A DNA stretch of 64,000 nt from assembly GCA_017562135.1 (NCBI GenBank), contig QEYB01001392.1, positions 1 to 64,000 of the forward strand. The letters run 5' to 3'. The notes under the pieces are model-generated. The model ran no database searches and had not been told where the DNA came from. It saw only the letters and a list, made by a program, of their open reading frames with translations. Numbering within the stretch: the stretch's first letter is position 1; every line of letters begins with the position of its first letter. Position numbers and translations under genes: made by a program. This document shows positions 1-13,000 of this stretch, one piece after another. Source of the stretch: Dipylidium caninum (Eukaryota > Platyhelminthes > Cestoda > Cyclophyllidea > Dipylidiidae).

Positions 1-3000
1 ATATAGAGCAATGGAAAGGCAATAACCTTTTTGTGGATTTCTCTTCCCGCTCTACCCTCGCTGGCGTGATCTCTTTAGACACTGCCATTGGGCTATGAAT
101 TCTCAGCGTCTACTATTCTGGGTGCAGGGCGATAGCAGTGGACGGCTGACAAAAAAGAGCAGAAGAAGAAGCGGCGCTACCTTCTAGAGGAATTGGTGTC
201 ACAACACCGCATCTACAAATTCTACGGTCTTGTCTCCGCAATATTTGCGATAGAAGATGTGCCAAGAACACCTCAGTAAGTCCTAACCATACAGAGATAA
301 CCATTAGTGGAAATCATTATTGCCTTCGACAATCGGTACCCCTTCCCACCGTCTCAGTGAATAAATCAAAGCTAATAAAGCCTGAAGGTCATTTTCGTTT
401 TTTTCATGATTCTCAAGACAAAGTTGTTAAACAGCAGAGCTGGTTTTGAGATAGTTTTTAAATTTACAATGGCAAGTATTAGCACTAATGTCGGCAAAGG
501 GTTACTCTACAACTCTCGTCCGTACGAACGACACAGCATCCGAAAGGTGAAGATTGCTTTTCACAAAAGTATAGTTCAGTATCGGGCTGAATTTAAAGCT
601 TATAATTTGAGATGAAGGCACAAATTGAGATCTATTTGGGACACTTGCTATTATGCCCAACCGCGCTTTTGATAAGCTTGGACCCAATATTTCGTAGTGA
701 GGCCATATTGTCACGCATACAGCATGAGATGCAAAACCTCACTGAGTTTTAAAAATTTATTTGGGTTATAACATTCAGGTCTCATGGCTTCAATTGATTT
801 CATCGGGTGAATGTATCCCCTAAACCCTCTAGTATCAAACAATTGGCATCGTTGTTAAAAGCTCTAGAACGCACATTGGCATCACTCGACAGAATCGATT
901 CGTGGATTACTAAAATATTCCGTTTCATGTACTTACAATATAGAAATATTACATACACTTACATACTCTAATATCTTATGAGAGAAACTCGATAATGTAA
1001 GGGAGCTTGGCTGTGTTGTTAACACTGACAGCTTGTTAATCCATTAAGAAGTTTGATGGTTGAACATTTAGATGCTTGGATCACTAGAGCTAAAGCTACT
1101 TTTTTTCTTGAAGTTCAACGCTCTCACGTCGAGCTTTTTCCAACACTCTCTTCAATTTCTGGCATTCCTCTCTCTTCGGTGCTTTTTGCGGTAGCCTCAC
1201 GAGAACAACCTCAAGTCCGATTGGGATTCGTCTCTATCCTCCTTCATCGGCCTCAGCGACATAAATTACAGAGGATGGTCTTATTGCCATGTCGCATTGA
1301 GGCTTTAAGGTCCCATACGGTGCATAGCTCTCGACGCACTCAGGGGTAAAAACTCGATTTCATCATTCACTTATGTTGATCAATTTTTTTTTCTTTCTAG
1401 CAGGTCTCTGTCTTCACTCTTCCATGCTGTTTATAAAAAAGTAACTTGGCAACATTTACGTCTAGTTTGAACATCCGCAAGCTTTTGGTTAAATCTAGAA
1501 ATTATTACTCAGAATTTATTTTTCAGCCTTTATTTGAGGGCTAGTTTGCGATTTAGATGAAATGTTCCACAAAGTTTTCCATTTTAGTCCCTCCGTTGAT
1601 CAGGACTCTCGGCTAGTCGTCTTCCCCCTCCTCACATGGCCCCCAATGCTACCTCCAACCCTTCTCCTGTACGTAGAATATCTGGTGGCTTCCTCCGTCT
1701 TCCACCTCCTTGAGCCTCCTGATGGTTGACCTTCTTCCGACCGCTATCTGATATGCAGTGACGACTTTTCTCTGTCTCTAGTCTCCGCAGACCAGGTCTC
1801 CTTTATCCTCAAGAGTTCCATGGCTCGAAGCTTCCCGAACTCCGTCACCTCGATAGCATTCCACGAGTGCTTCTGGAGAGGATTGCATGTGAGTTTACTT
1901 CAATCTTAGGCGTTGGATAGTTGTATATATATACTCTGAGATACAACCGTTACTTAGAGGAGCTAGCATACGCCACCCGGGATTTTGCATTGTCTAATTC
2001 CCACTTAGATATTAAAGTGAATAAAACGTTGCCACTTTTGTATGCGTCAACCCTGTAGCCTCGTAACAAGACGTTAATTTAACTGGCACAATTAAAACGT
2101 TTTAGGGCATTCTCAGAATTTATTTTAACCACGTCCGCTTTGCCACAGAATTTGTGGTTGTGAACAACACTCGTGGTTTTCACATCAGGCCTCCCGCCGA
2201 GAAAAGTTCGTTTGCACCTAAGAGGCCATTATTAACATGCCTCTGTTCTTCCTTTATAAATTACCACTTTCAGTTTGTCAAAAGACTCGCCTGAGTTGAA
2301 TCGAGATACTTCATCTTTTGTTATGCCTATATGTTACTTTAATGAGATCTGCATCTGTGAACATATGCTTATGGTTAACAGTTTAGCCTCTCCCAATCTT
2401 CTCATTGACGTCCGGAATGTTAATGTTTCCAGAAGTATCGCATCTTCACTTTTATTTGCTATAAACGCCACTCTTGCTCTTTTGATCGGGGGCCTAACAG
2501 GATTTTGATAGAGAAATCGGGACTAGGATCCGCGCTTTTCATTACTTTATGCTTAGCCAATATGCGTTCGGGCTTGTTAAAGATTTTCCCTCAAGCTACA
2601 GTTGCTTTCTAGGAAGCGACAGAAGCTGATTCGTAGGGCTTAGTATCTTCTCATATGTGACCTCTCTCCTTAGTTGTTAAGAAAATCTGAGGAGACCCTA
2701 GAACAGTGATATGTTTTTCCTATCCACTTCATCTAATGCCTTTAATTCAACGATGGCATAAATGCAGCTTACCCAGTAAGCCCCGCTCTAATATACGCTT
2801 TTAAAACCACGTAAATTACAGATTTAACTGGCCATGGTCTAAATGTTCATCGTACCTTGCTTGACTCAACTTCTTTTACCGCCACCCCTGAGTTCCTTCA
2901 CGCGAGACCGGCGGGCGACAGGAGTTCTGAAGGAATAGCGTACGAAATGGGACCTCAGCATACCATCTTAGTTCCATTCTGCCATTGCATATCCAATTTC

Positions 3001-6000
3001 GGTTGGTTGTTTGGTTGAATATTATTGAACCTCAGACTTTTTAACTGTTTAAATTTAATCAGACCACCGAAGGAGAAGCTACCAAGAATCATAGTTGCAT
3101 GATCTTCCTCAGTCGCAGGTGAATCGCTATCGGTCCTGCCTTTCCTCTAGTAGCCTTCTCAAGCAGCTCAAATGAAGGCGAACTCGAAGACCTCCCTGCT
3201 CTCTCTAGTCTCGGTCGTCTTGCTATTCACTCACGCGCCTCTGCCTCCGCCATTCTTCCCGCTCATGCGGGGGTCTTCTCCAAAGGCCGATTACGATTCA
3301 GTCTAGCCACTGCCAAAAATGGTAAGTGGTGGTCTATCGCCAGAAGCACTTTACCCTGGAGCCAAATCTTGTCTCCGCTACATCATATAGATTTCTACGA
3401 TGGTTATGCTGCGCTTGTAATGGAGATGTTAGCGTTTCCAGATGGCACGAGAAAGCAGATGGAGTTTTATCTCTTCCTTCTGAGCAGAGCATACATAGCG
3501 TAGGAGAGGTGTTTCTTGCTCCATTCACAACGTCTATCTAAGTTCTTAACATTGACCATAACCACTGGTTTGGGAAGCTTGTCTTGTATTAATATTCTAA
3601 ACGATTTGTAATGGCTAGGTATTGAGTTGTTTTTGCCTTATATTATGTCAACAAATCAAGTAGGCTAGATTTATTGGCAGAAGGTGACATGATTCGACTT
3701 CTATCTATAGTACATTGGCTCAATTGTTGAATGTTAAAGTTGATGGCTCCACCCAGTTGTCTAAAATGTTTCGTATTATTCAAAAATAATTCTCTTAAAT
3801 TACGTCTCTACGCAGAGTAACCACAATGGACAGACAAGGACGTCCATTACGTTAAGCCGGTTGCACTTTACGATCGATCGAATTTGTTCATTGTCCGGGA
3901 CCCCCCTGCCCTGCTACCAAAACCTATAATAAGTCTGCAAATGCGGGTCCCCATCCAGACGATTTTGATGTTCACAATTACCTATGACCGTGAATATGAT
4001 CCTCTTGTTTTCCGGGAAGAAGGGTCCACACCTCATACGGTGTAGCTCATTAACGCCAACACCCCTCAGTATCCTACAGGACGGACACCTCCGTGTTCGT
4101 TTCTATATTGTCGAAGCATACCGAGAATGGTTATTTTTCATATTCGTCTCTTTATTGTATATTTTTCCTCTTACTATTAATTATCGGGTATTCACTGTTC
4201 CTCTTCGGCCACTATCTTCATTTACTTTACTCCGAATCGCCCTTCTGTTTTAACATTGCGAATAATCCGCCAGTAAAGAGGTATTCTGGGGGAGAGTTTA
4301 TAGTGGATCGAACGGCGGACAATTAAGGGTTTACCTCCATAACCGTGAGCTTATTCCGAGTTCAATTATCTCGCGGCGAGTTTTTTCTGTCCTCGGATAC
4401 GAAGGGTTATCTTACCATATATTCGCTGTCATATTGAGCTAGGTATGAATACAAGCAGTTTTACGGAGGGCCTTCATACAATGGTTTTCTCATTTTAATC
4501 TTCGCCTTTTTGCTCCATGGGGTTGTCTATTCCTGATATGTTCTGCAATTATACCCTCTCAATGAGTTTTAAAAGACGTACTACAACACGCCTTACTGTG
4601 ACAGATCATCCACACCATCATAAATAAATTGTCCTCGTTGTGTTGATCTTTCTGGTCTGATTTTTCTATCGAATACCTTACCGCTCTCCACATTGCTGAA
4701 ATTTAAAATCAGGACTAGTCCTTTACTTCTAAGTCTGACCACTCGCACACTTTTTGTGATTTGTATAGTTTAACATTCCTTGTGACCCCCCCCCGCCCCC
4801 CCCCCTTTTTTTTAGAATATTTACATGTTTACGATATGAGTAGTGTGCACGAAATTATCCCTCTTCTCCATCTGGTAGAGACAGTTTAGAGGAGATCCTC
4901 GCCAGCTTAAATTTCACGCTGCTGCGAGTTATCCATTTCAGCGCGAAGATGGCAGGCGGCTTTGGCCCGGCGCTTATCGCGGCTCTTAACAGGCCTACAC
5001 AGCCAACCTGCACGGCCACACCTTACCATCGAATGACAGATCTTTAGTGGACCAATGATAATTGGACAGCTCGTTTATCCGTGCCGAAATATTAAGGGTA
5101 TGCAGTGACATTGCAACGACTGTTCGCTCCATTTGAGACTGAGTGTTCGTTTCCTCGCCTCTCTCGTCTTCAATCTTCTGGTCTATCCTTCATCGTCCTC
5201 TTTCACATCAAAAAACCATATTGCCGCCACTAACCTCCAACCCTTTATTCACGTTTGAGATAATGCGCTGACTAGTTTTTGCGAGAGTGTAGTATAGAAT
5301 TTTTCATCCTGATCCTATGTTTTTGTTGACGCGCATTACTTGCTAAATTTCTGACCGAAAATCACGATCCCTTTGAGACACTTTTTCCAAATGGTGTCGA
5401 TGTTTGTTGAGGCAGCGAAGGAATCTCCTTTGGTTCTCAGAGATCAGTTGCGCATTGATTGCATTCTCTTGCCGGCACAACTCTTCTCCCCTTTCCCATC
5501 CGGTGGTGGAAGTTCAAAAAATATTCTCATCCTCCAGCACTTATTTGTCAAATGACAAACATCTCTCTCTCTGTGGATTAACAATCTGCCCATGGATAGG
5601 CAGGAATTTTATTTGCTACAATATAGCACAAAACACCTTCACTTCTTACACCATATCTACACGAGAGATGTATACATTTACGAAAATAATGTCAGCCCAT
5701 GGGAATGTATAACTGATCATAACGAATTAATGTGCTAAGGATAGTGATGAGATCTTACTCATGATTTCCTCGAATAACAGTTACGTTTTGCCAAGCTTAA
5801 CCGAAAATTACAGCAGACAGGGTGGTATTTTGCATGGACGTAGAGAGACATCGGATAAAATTTGGCCGGTACTACTAGAGACCACGATTAGAGCTGATGT
5901 TAGTGTTAATGATATATTTTTTTGTAAAAACCCAAATTGGAAAACGCACGCAACCAGTACATTCCACTATTACAACTTTCTCGTTTGCTGCTTCTTGTAT

Positions 6001-7855
6001 CAGTTTGGCTGATTTAGGGCTTTGATGCTTCGCTCGAGTTTACTTTGTCAATTACAAAAAACCGTCTATTTGGCACGAATTACGGCCCTCTTACCTAACT
6101 ACTGGTGTGAATAATTGTTAATTGATTGCGGCACTATTTTCTCTCATGTCTATTTACGTGCCCACTATAACTTTGTCATTGCCTCTTTCCAACAATCGGT
6201 TTATCCATTCCTGCATATCACTCCATTCATCCTTTAGTCGATTATAAGTTGTTACGTGTGCCGTCACATACGCCTTGGGTTCTCCTAATTTTACTTTCGT
6301 AGTTCCTATTTGAAGCTGATCAAGGCTTCGTAATGAAATATTTTACCGCAGGACTATAATAATTTACTGAGAGTGGGTAGGGAACAGATGTAAATGAATT
6401 AAAGGAGTTGCTTAGGACAATTATCTCAGAAACCTTATTTAACAACTTGCTTAACAATTACTCCTGTTTTTTGTACCGGTCACGGCTTGACAATCTCAAG
6501 CTAACCTGTACTTCAGATGGTGAGAACGGCGCGAGGTTTCAGTCCATCTGCAAATAGAAGTATCTATATAGTTGTTGCGGACTGGGGTTGAGGGGAACAT
6601 CACTATCGCCATGGATTGCAATTAAACTAGGGTATTTTATCCTTCTTATCACGTGGGTGGGCCTTTGTTTACTTGAGTTTTTTATCGTAATTCATAATTT
6701 TTTGGGGTTTTTTAACCCCCAAAAGTTCAAACACTTTTTTTTTCATGGGGAGGTTGAGTGCGACTAAAGACTTATGCTACCAGATGAAGAGAAGCCCTAA
6801 ACTAAAGCACCATAGCTGTGCTGCCCTTCTCTCTTCATTCGCTCAGATTATGTATCCGAGTCGGCCATGATGAATACGAGCTTTTTTCTTTTATTGTTTC
6901 TCTTCCTCTTTTTTTAGTCGCAAGAGTAGTGACCATAAATCGTTGATCTGGTATGTTCTAACCGACGAGGAAAGTCGGAATTCCTTGTCACTCTCAAGTC
7001 ATTCTGTTATGTCCATCACCCTTTTGCAATGGCTTTTAATCTAATTTTTAAGGAAGCACACGCTCTGAACAGAACAAAACATCCATCTTTCTCCTCTGCT
7101 CCTCCCCCCCCTGAGATGAGGATTTTTGCTATTCCAAGGGAAATAACACCTTTGATAAGATGTTACTCTTGTCTCCCCCTCTTCATTCGCCTGGAGAAGA
7201 GATTTTGCTATTTTTTATTGATGGGCTGTTTGCACTGACCATAGTACTAAAAGCGTTTCGGTACCCATAAATTCCGCATAGGTTAAACAGGTAACTTGAT
7301 AGTTGCTGTTCCTCCTCTCATGAGAGAACCTCATTAAGTCTTTCAATAGTCGGTGCTGTCTCAAAGGCAGCCGGTGTATGTTAATAGGTGTGGTGAAAGA
7401 CCAGGGCGTAAGAAGCTATTTTCGCTCCTTATTTTCTCGTTATCCCTCTGCGGGTATGCGGAGTTATTCTTATCACTTAGTACGCACCTATCAGCAATAA
7501 CGCTGTTATATGGCCCTGGTCAGCATAGAATCGTGAAATATTACTCAATTTAACAAATACTCCAGAGCTCTTGTCTACGAGACCTGTAAACGGACCGCTA
7601 AAACCTTGCTACATGCTTTTTTAGTCCGTGCTGGTGCGTTAATCCTTAAGATTTTCAAATGGTTTAATTTTTTTACACGGCCCCAGGGCAACTAATTTTA
7701 GTGTTTTTTACTTACCTCACGCACTTCTGATATATCATAAGTGTACAATGGGTGTTTAACTGTGATGACCATTAGGAATTGACCGACTCTGCCCTTCCCT
7801 TATAACACCTTCCATTATCATAGAAAAAGCTTTACTAGCTTCAACGGTTCTAAGA
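1..7855. other. No supported gene; T-rich stretch
   Basis: No recognisable protein family or convincing exon chain was found in this stretch. ORFs of up to about 100 codons exist (for example 5404-5712 and 3984-4253), but they are low-complexity, rich in Leu, Ser and Phe, and read like translated intron. The plus strand is T-rich. In this window that composition marks sense-strand introns and UTRs of plus-strand genes, so long introns of the C2B gene ending at 13.8 kb are one possible explanation. That is inference. Confidence 0.4.
4786..4813. repeat. Poly-C/poly-T homopolymer tract
   Basis: A run of about 20 C, interrupted by one G, is followed directly by eight T. It is simple low-complexity sequence with no gene attached, and a likely site of length error in sequencing. 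Confidence 0.9.
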
Positions 7856-7857
7856 TT

Positions 7858-9545
7858 AACAATAGAATAGTCTAAAGAGAAAATACATACATTTAAAAAC
7901 AAGATACAAAACAATAATAATACATATTAAAATCGAGCATCGACTGGGATCTAAATGACTACCCGCAGGGAACGTATTAATGAAGGAACATATACGCATA
8001 CACATACTATATATACCCAATGTGTTATATAAATAACTGAAGACTTACATGCGAGCAACCTCATTACTCCAAGCACTAAAGCGACTCAGAAAGGGCTATA
8101 CCACCGCAAAAGTAAGACACAGAGAAGACACTCGAATATCACCACGTCTATTGACATACCCTCTATCATCCGATCATCAATTGAAACACACAACTCACTA
8201 CAAACAAGGCATAAGAGAGATACAACATTAACACACAGCAGAATCATAAATATAATAGTAGTGACGATATGGAAAAGATCGCCGAAAATCCCCTAAACAA
8301 ATCAATGAAGAACCAAGAAAATAAACCTAATGAAAATAAGAAACAAGCGACATGACACCTCATTGGCACCTACCATACAACTCATCACAGTGAAACAACT
8401 CCATATAGCACCTATGCTAAAATCTACCAGCAACAGTGATGCTTATTTACTATGATAACAGGATGAGCGACATTCACAAGACACCAATCTCCCATAACTG
8501 CACATAAAATAATGTACAAGCGAGTGGGATATAAAGCATTACATCGATAAAATATCGATAATATAGGGATAGAAATAAATTACAGAAGGAATAAAAAGCA
8601 AATTATAAGAACAACAATAGACAAACTAACTACGATTAGTGACACAACTAAAGAACCAACAACATAGAGAAATAATAAAAATTTATAACAACAAGTAAAC
8701 AGAAAAACAAAAAAAAAAACAACACAACAAAAAAAAAAACAAAAACATAGCAAAGAACAAAAAAACTCAAAAAAACCACGCGGAATCAAAAATAGCCTGT
8801 GAACTGACAGTCGTGAGAGAGAGATGATTGCATAAAGACAAAGGTACTCTAATAATATCATCGAGGCATGGACTCAATATATAACTAATAAGAATACAAA
8901 AAATGCAGAGACTCATTAGAATAATACATACATAACACAACCCACATGGTGAGATATCTATAAGATAGTATGAGAACCGTTATGAGAGAAAATCGAAGAA
9001 AATAGTCCCGATAAACCAAAACAAATAATGATAGATAAACAGCATAAGAGAGTAAGAACAATAGGCAGATATAATACACTAGATAATAATATAAATAATA
9101 TACACAGCCTACAGACCTATATAAGGATGAGATAATAACAATATTAACATAATAAATAACAGAGGAAAGTAGATGATATCATACAGTCAAATGGAAAGAA
9201 CAAGAACAATAGAACATACAAACTAAGCCTCTACCATACAACTACGTATTACCCAACAACTATATGATGGAGACAAGATGAGATACACTAGAGCATTATT
9301 GAAAGCAACTCAAGAGACGATGAGGATTAAATATGTTACGTAAAGATCCAGACCACAAGAGAATACAGAAATAAAAGATAATAAAAGTGAGTACATTAGC
9401 TAAGAACAGCATAAGAGAAAATACATAGAAATATAATAAAGCGTGAGATAGAGAAAATAAGGCGAAAAGAAATACTACATTAGAAGAAGAGAAGATATCA
9501 AAATAACGTAAACAGGCCGTAACCACGCGAACAGAGGAATAATTA
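7858..9545. other. A-rich, T-poor compositional block
   Basis: The base composition changes sharply near 7.86 kb and again near 9.55 kb. Inside, the plus strand is roughly half A with little T, and contains runs such as AACAACACAACAAAAAAAAA; the flanks are T-rich or balanced. Minus-strand ORFs here (for example 8580-8861) are almost pure Leu/Phe/Val/Ser and Cys and look like translated low-complexity DNA, not membrane proteins. No terminal repeats or target-site duplications were seen. It could be an intron of a minus-strand gene or a decayed repeat. Confidence 0.6.
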
Positions 9546-11880
9546 TCATATACTCTCAGTTCAGATATAAAAAACAGTCTGGACCTTCTTGCGGGGGATT
9601 ACATTATGGTGTAAGAGATCCTGTGTTGTTTTCGGGCCTCTGGTGATGGTATAGACAACTTCCACTAAAACAGTCGGCTCTTGGACTTTCGGTCGTGTTA
9701 TTTTTCGAAGTACCAAGAAACCACCCGTGGTAGTCGCTTTACGGATCGCCCTGACGACAGATGGACTCTACTTCCATTTTTCTACTCTACACTTTGAACA
9801 CGTCGGAGAACCCTATTTTCTTACTCTACTAACCATATCGATAGTTGCCGTCGACTCTTAATTTCTTCATGTCTCGCTCTCAAATCCAGTTGTTTTATAT
9901 TTTCCATTTACCAACAGAGCATATGCGTTAAAGAGAGACCCTTCCACTCTAATCCATAACAAAGGGGAAACGACCGTCGCTAAATATAGTACCTGTGTAA
10001 CTATAACCGTCCTGAATTTAGGTGTTTGCGATTTAACAAAATAAGCTGATTGTGGTTATAACAGTATAGTAGATGCTCTGTAATCGCAATTACGATCACG
10101 TCCCCGGATGAGCGCTACGCACCAGCATCAGATAGATGCATCTGATTGAGGGTAAGGAGGATTGCTGGGCGCAGCTAACAAACTATAAACAGACCAATCA
10201 GCGCGATCCAAGGACAGAATGATTAGCCGAAGACCTAACGACTGGGCCGGTGTGTTCTCTCTCGCAAGCAAGTAGGCCTGTCACCGGTGCGCTGTGCCTT
10301 CCACGTGGGCAATCGTCTCACTCGTATGGCCCCTTTTCCTGATTGTGCCACGTAATGGTCAGAAATGGCCGCCCCAGTCTCCTACGTTAAGGTGAGCTTC
10401 CATATGTATTCCTTTCTCTTTCCCATATTTCCGCTTTTGAATGCTTTATCATCTCTGTGGTAAAGTGGTGCTTTGCACTTACAGGCGTAGTAAAGTGGAG
10501 CAAAATTCTGTGCAAAGTAATTGCGAATAAATTTACGTTGAGTCACTTTGTCGGTCACAATACAATGGCATGCTATCGTGTTAGTCGTTTTGAAATTATC
10601 GTTCATGAACCCGCAAAAGATGCGTTTACAAGCTTAGAAAGCAAATATAATGGGGAGGCATTAATTCAGGGACATTATTTCGGCCTATGCATACTTAGGC
10701 AACTCACCCGCTGAGAGAGTCCTCTCAATTCTAGTTTCTCTCACATTTCCCGTACTTTTCTTCACGTGATTTCAGGTGTAAAATAGGTATTACTTGTGTT
10801 TAGTTTGTCTCCTTGGAAATTTGCGTTGCGTTCGGATTGCCGACTAGTTGAAACCATAGAAAATATAGCAATAACTTCCTGGTTCTTTCATCCTTCCCAC
10901 AAATTACGAAAAGCGGGATCTCGCTTTCCTTTAAGCCTTCTGGCCTATCATCATTGGAACTTGTAATTGATTTTATAATGATATATTTTCGGTAGGCAAT
11001 GCTAGTCTCTCTTTTGTCCGACGGACATTAAACGACATCTGACCTGTAACCCTTAACTTGCCCGCAGTGAGCCTGCAGACCATCACGTGATTTGCGCTTA
11101 TATTTAACCCACTGACGAAATCGCCTGCCTGAAGATATTTTGGGCATGTAAACTATAAAATACGCAAATTAGCTAAAACAAGAACTTGGCTATTAAAAAA
11201 GTCTTGAAATAGACACTCTCGTGTTCGTTTTATTTTCAGTAACCGATGTCGGCCTCACGCCACACGTAATAACTGACAGTGCGCACCTACGGAGATATAG
11301 GTCTCTCCCCAGAAAAACCTGCTTTGGCCCCGAAGAATAAACGCAGTCTGCGTCGAAACAAAATTTGCCTCTGTCTGGATTCGCTGCTCGAAATTTGCGA
11401 GCGTTGGTCCCCTACGGTTACTCGTTAATTCTGCCCTATTTTCCGACATTTAACTTACCTTTTGCGTGAGGACACATTGTGGCGATGATAATTATTTCAA
11501 CAGTTATTTTTCTTTCCCTGGTAATTAAAGTGCAATACGAGTTAATTAGTTAAAAAATAATCGGACTTCTTATGTCTCGTCTGCACCTCGTGTGCGCTCA
11601 AGCATACCGACTTCTTTTCGATGCTCTGCTCGTGGGTAGACGTGATTTGGCCAGATGGGATCAATGGCAACCTGCTGTAGACAGATAAGGCAACACTGTA
11701 CCGACCTCCAGACCCAGCTTCTATGCACATATTGTCTGAGACTATGCTTATCATAATGCTTCTCTCTCTGTTGCCCCTCGAATACTAGTCACTTCTCAGC
11801 GATTTTTGAATGTCTTTTCTCGTGGAGGTTGAGAGGGGGGTGTACATCTATTTACCTTCCCCTAAGACGTAATGAATAGT
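9546..11880. other. No supported gene
   Basis: Composition here is balanced. The ORF at 10457-10714 (+) reads plausibly in its second half, but no splice context or family could be found. Nothing else was supported. Confidence 0.4.
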
Positions 11881-11890
11881 TTTCAGTGTC

Positions 11891-12052
11891 ATGAGTCCTC
11901 CGAAACTATTATTCCACCACCAGCCTCTTGTTCTGATGGGCAATCCTGGAGCTTATTATCGGCTTCATAGTCGGCGTCACTTGTTTGGTGTTGGTCGTGG
12001 CCCGTCACGGCCTACTGTCTTGGTTAACCGTCGTCGTAAAACTCGCAAGTAG
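11891..12052 (+). CDS. Small basic ORF (53 aa), possible short gene or terminal exon
   Basis: An ATG opens 4 nt after a TTTTCAG acceptor at 11880-11886, the position expected for a trans-splice or splice acceptor. The frame runs 53 codons to TAG. The product is strongly basic at its C-terminus, ending in an Arg/Lys cluster (NRRRKTRK), with a Gly/Arg-rich segment (FGVGRGPSRP) before it. It was not recognised. It could be a short trans-spliced gene or the last exon of an upstream gene whose other exons were not found. The acceptor and the non-random C-terminus are visible; function is not. Confidence 0.3.
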   Translation: MSPPKLLFHHQPLVLMGNPGAYYRLHSRRHLFGVGRGPSRPTVLVNRRRKTRK

Positions 12053-13000
12053 AAGAGCTCGGTCACCAGAAAGATGTACGTGCACAGGGACTCCTTAACC
12101 TGGGCAAGCCTCTCGACTCAACACTTTCTAGATGAGCCTCATTCTTTTACCCAAATCCTGGTCAGGTTCTTCAGAGAGCTTGGTGAGCATTTCCAACTCC
12201 CTCCGTCATCTTCCAAGTCCGAGCAGCCTATTTAATGGAAATATGACCCATCCACCTGTTTCCTCCAATCACGTTATCACGCATCGGATCTGGAAAATTA
12301 CAAGTTCACTGCCGCATACGACAACGAGAGTCAAAGAATTACACATTTCAATTTTGCGTTAGCATGACATTACCACGCCAACTGGATGCCAATCTGCATA
12401 CTGTAGATTCGTGCTAATGTGAAGCTGAGTCTCCTCCTCCCCAATGGAGAAGCTCCTACAAGTATCGAGTGTAAAACGCGAGTAGTGAGGGGTGCTCCAA
12501 AACAGCCCCTTCTATGGAGAAGCTGAGATACTTTACCTTAAACACAGAGGTTACCCTTAGTCTCTTTTGAAAGCCGGATCGTTGCATTTCATCGGTGGTG
12601 GGATGTTGAATAGACACTCCGAGACTCGATCATCGGAGAGGTTTGTCTGCCCCCTGAGTGAGGCTGGGGCTCAGTCTGGCCAAAGAGGTTGCCATCCACT
12701 CGAGACATTTTTGAAGGCCGGGAAACTATGTTAACGTAAGTCCTACGTTCTCCCCCCCAATTGCAACCTTAGTCGTTTTGGTGTTAGTCTTCGTTTTGGG
12801 TGTCCTTTTTCCCAAAATTTTGATATTGTATGGAGCAGATTGGTGTATAAGGGTCCTCAGAATGGTTTCGACCCTGAATTATTACCCTTACACCTACTTT
12901 TAGCGCCAGGTCGCGACCACGAACAGGGGCTTGCTTTCTTCTTAGTCTTTGCTAACCTAACCTGCAGCAAATCGTATAAACTGCTTTGTCGTTCTCTAAG
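12053..13000. other. No firm exon; likely upstream introns of the C2B gene
   Basis: Upstream exons of the C2B gene (start of C2B, C2A, linker, transmembrane segment) should lie here or further 5', but none could be matched. The 128-codon ORF at 12840-13226 (+) is in a different frame from the C2B mini-exon it contains and is probably not translated. A short open stretch after an acceptor near 12131, with a GTGAGC donor near 12180, is possible but unsupported. Confidence 0.35.

Noticed and set aside
8580..9526. Hydrophobic minus-strand ORFs that could be taken for multi-pass membrane proteins.
   Set aside because: They are direct translations of A-rich low-complexity DNA, dominated by Phe, Leu, Val and Cys with no other structure.
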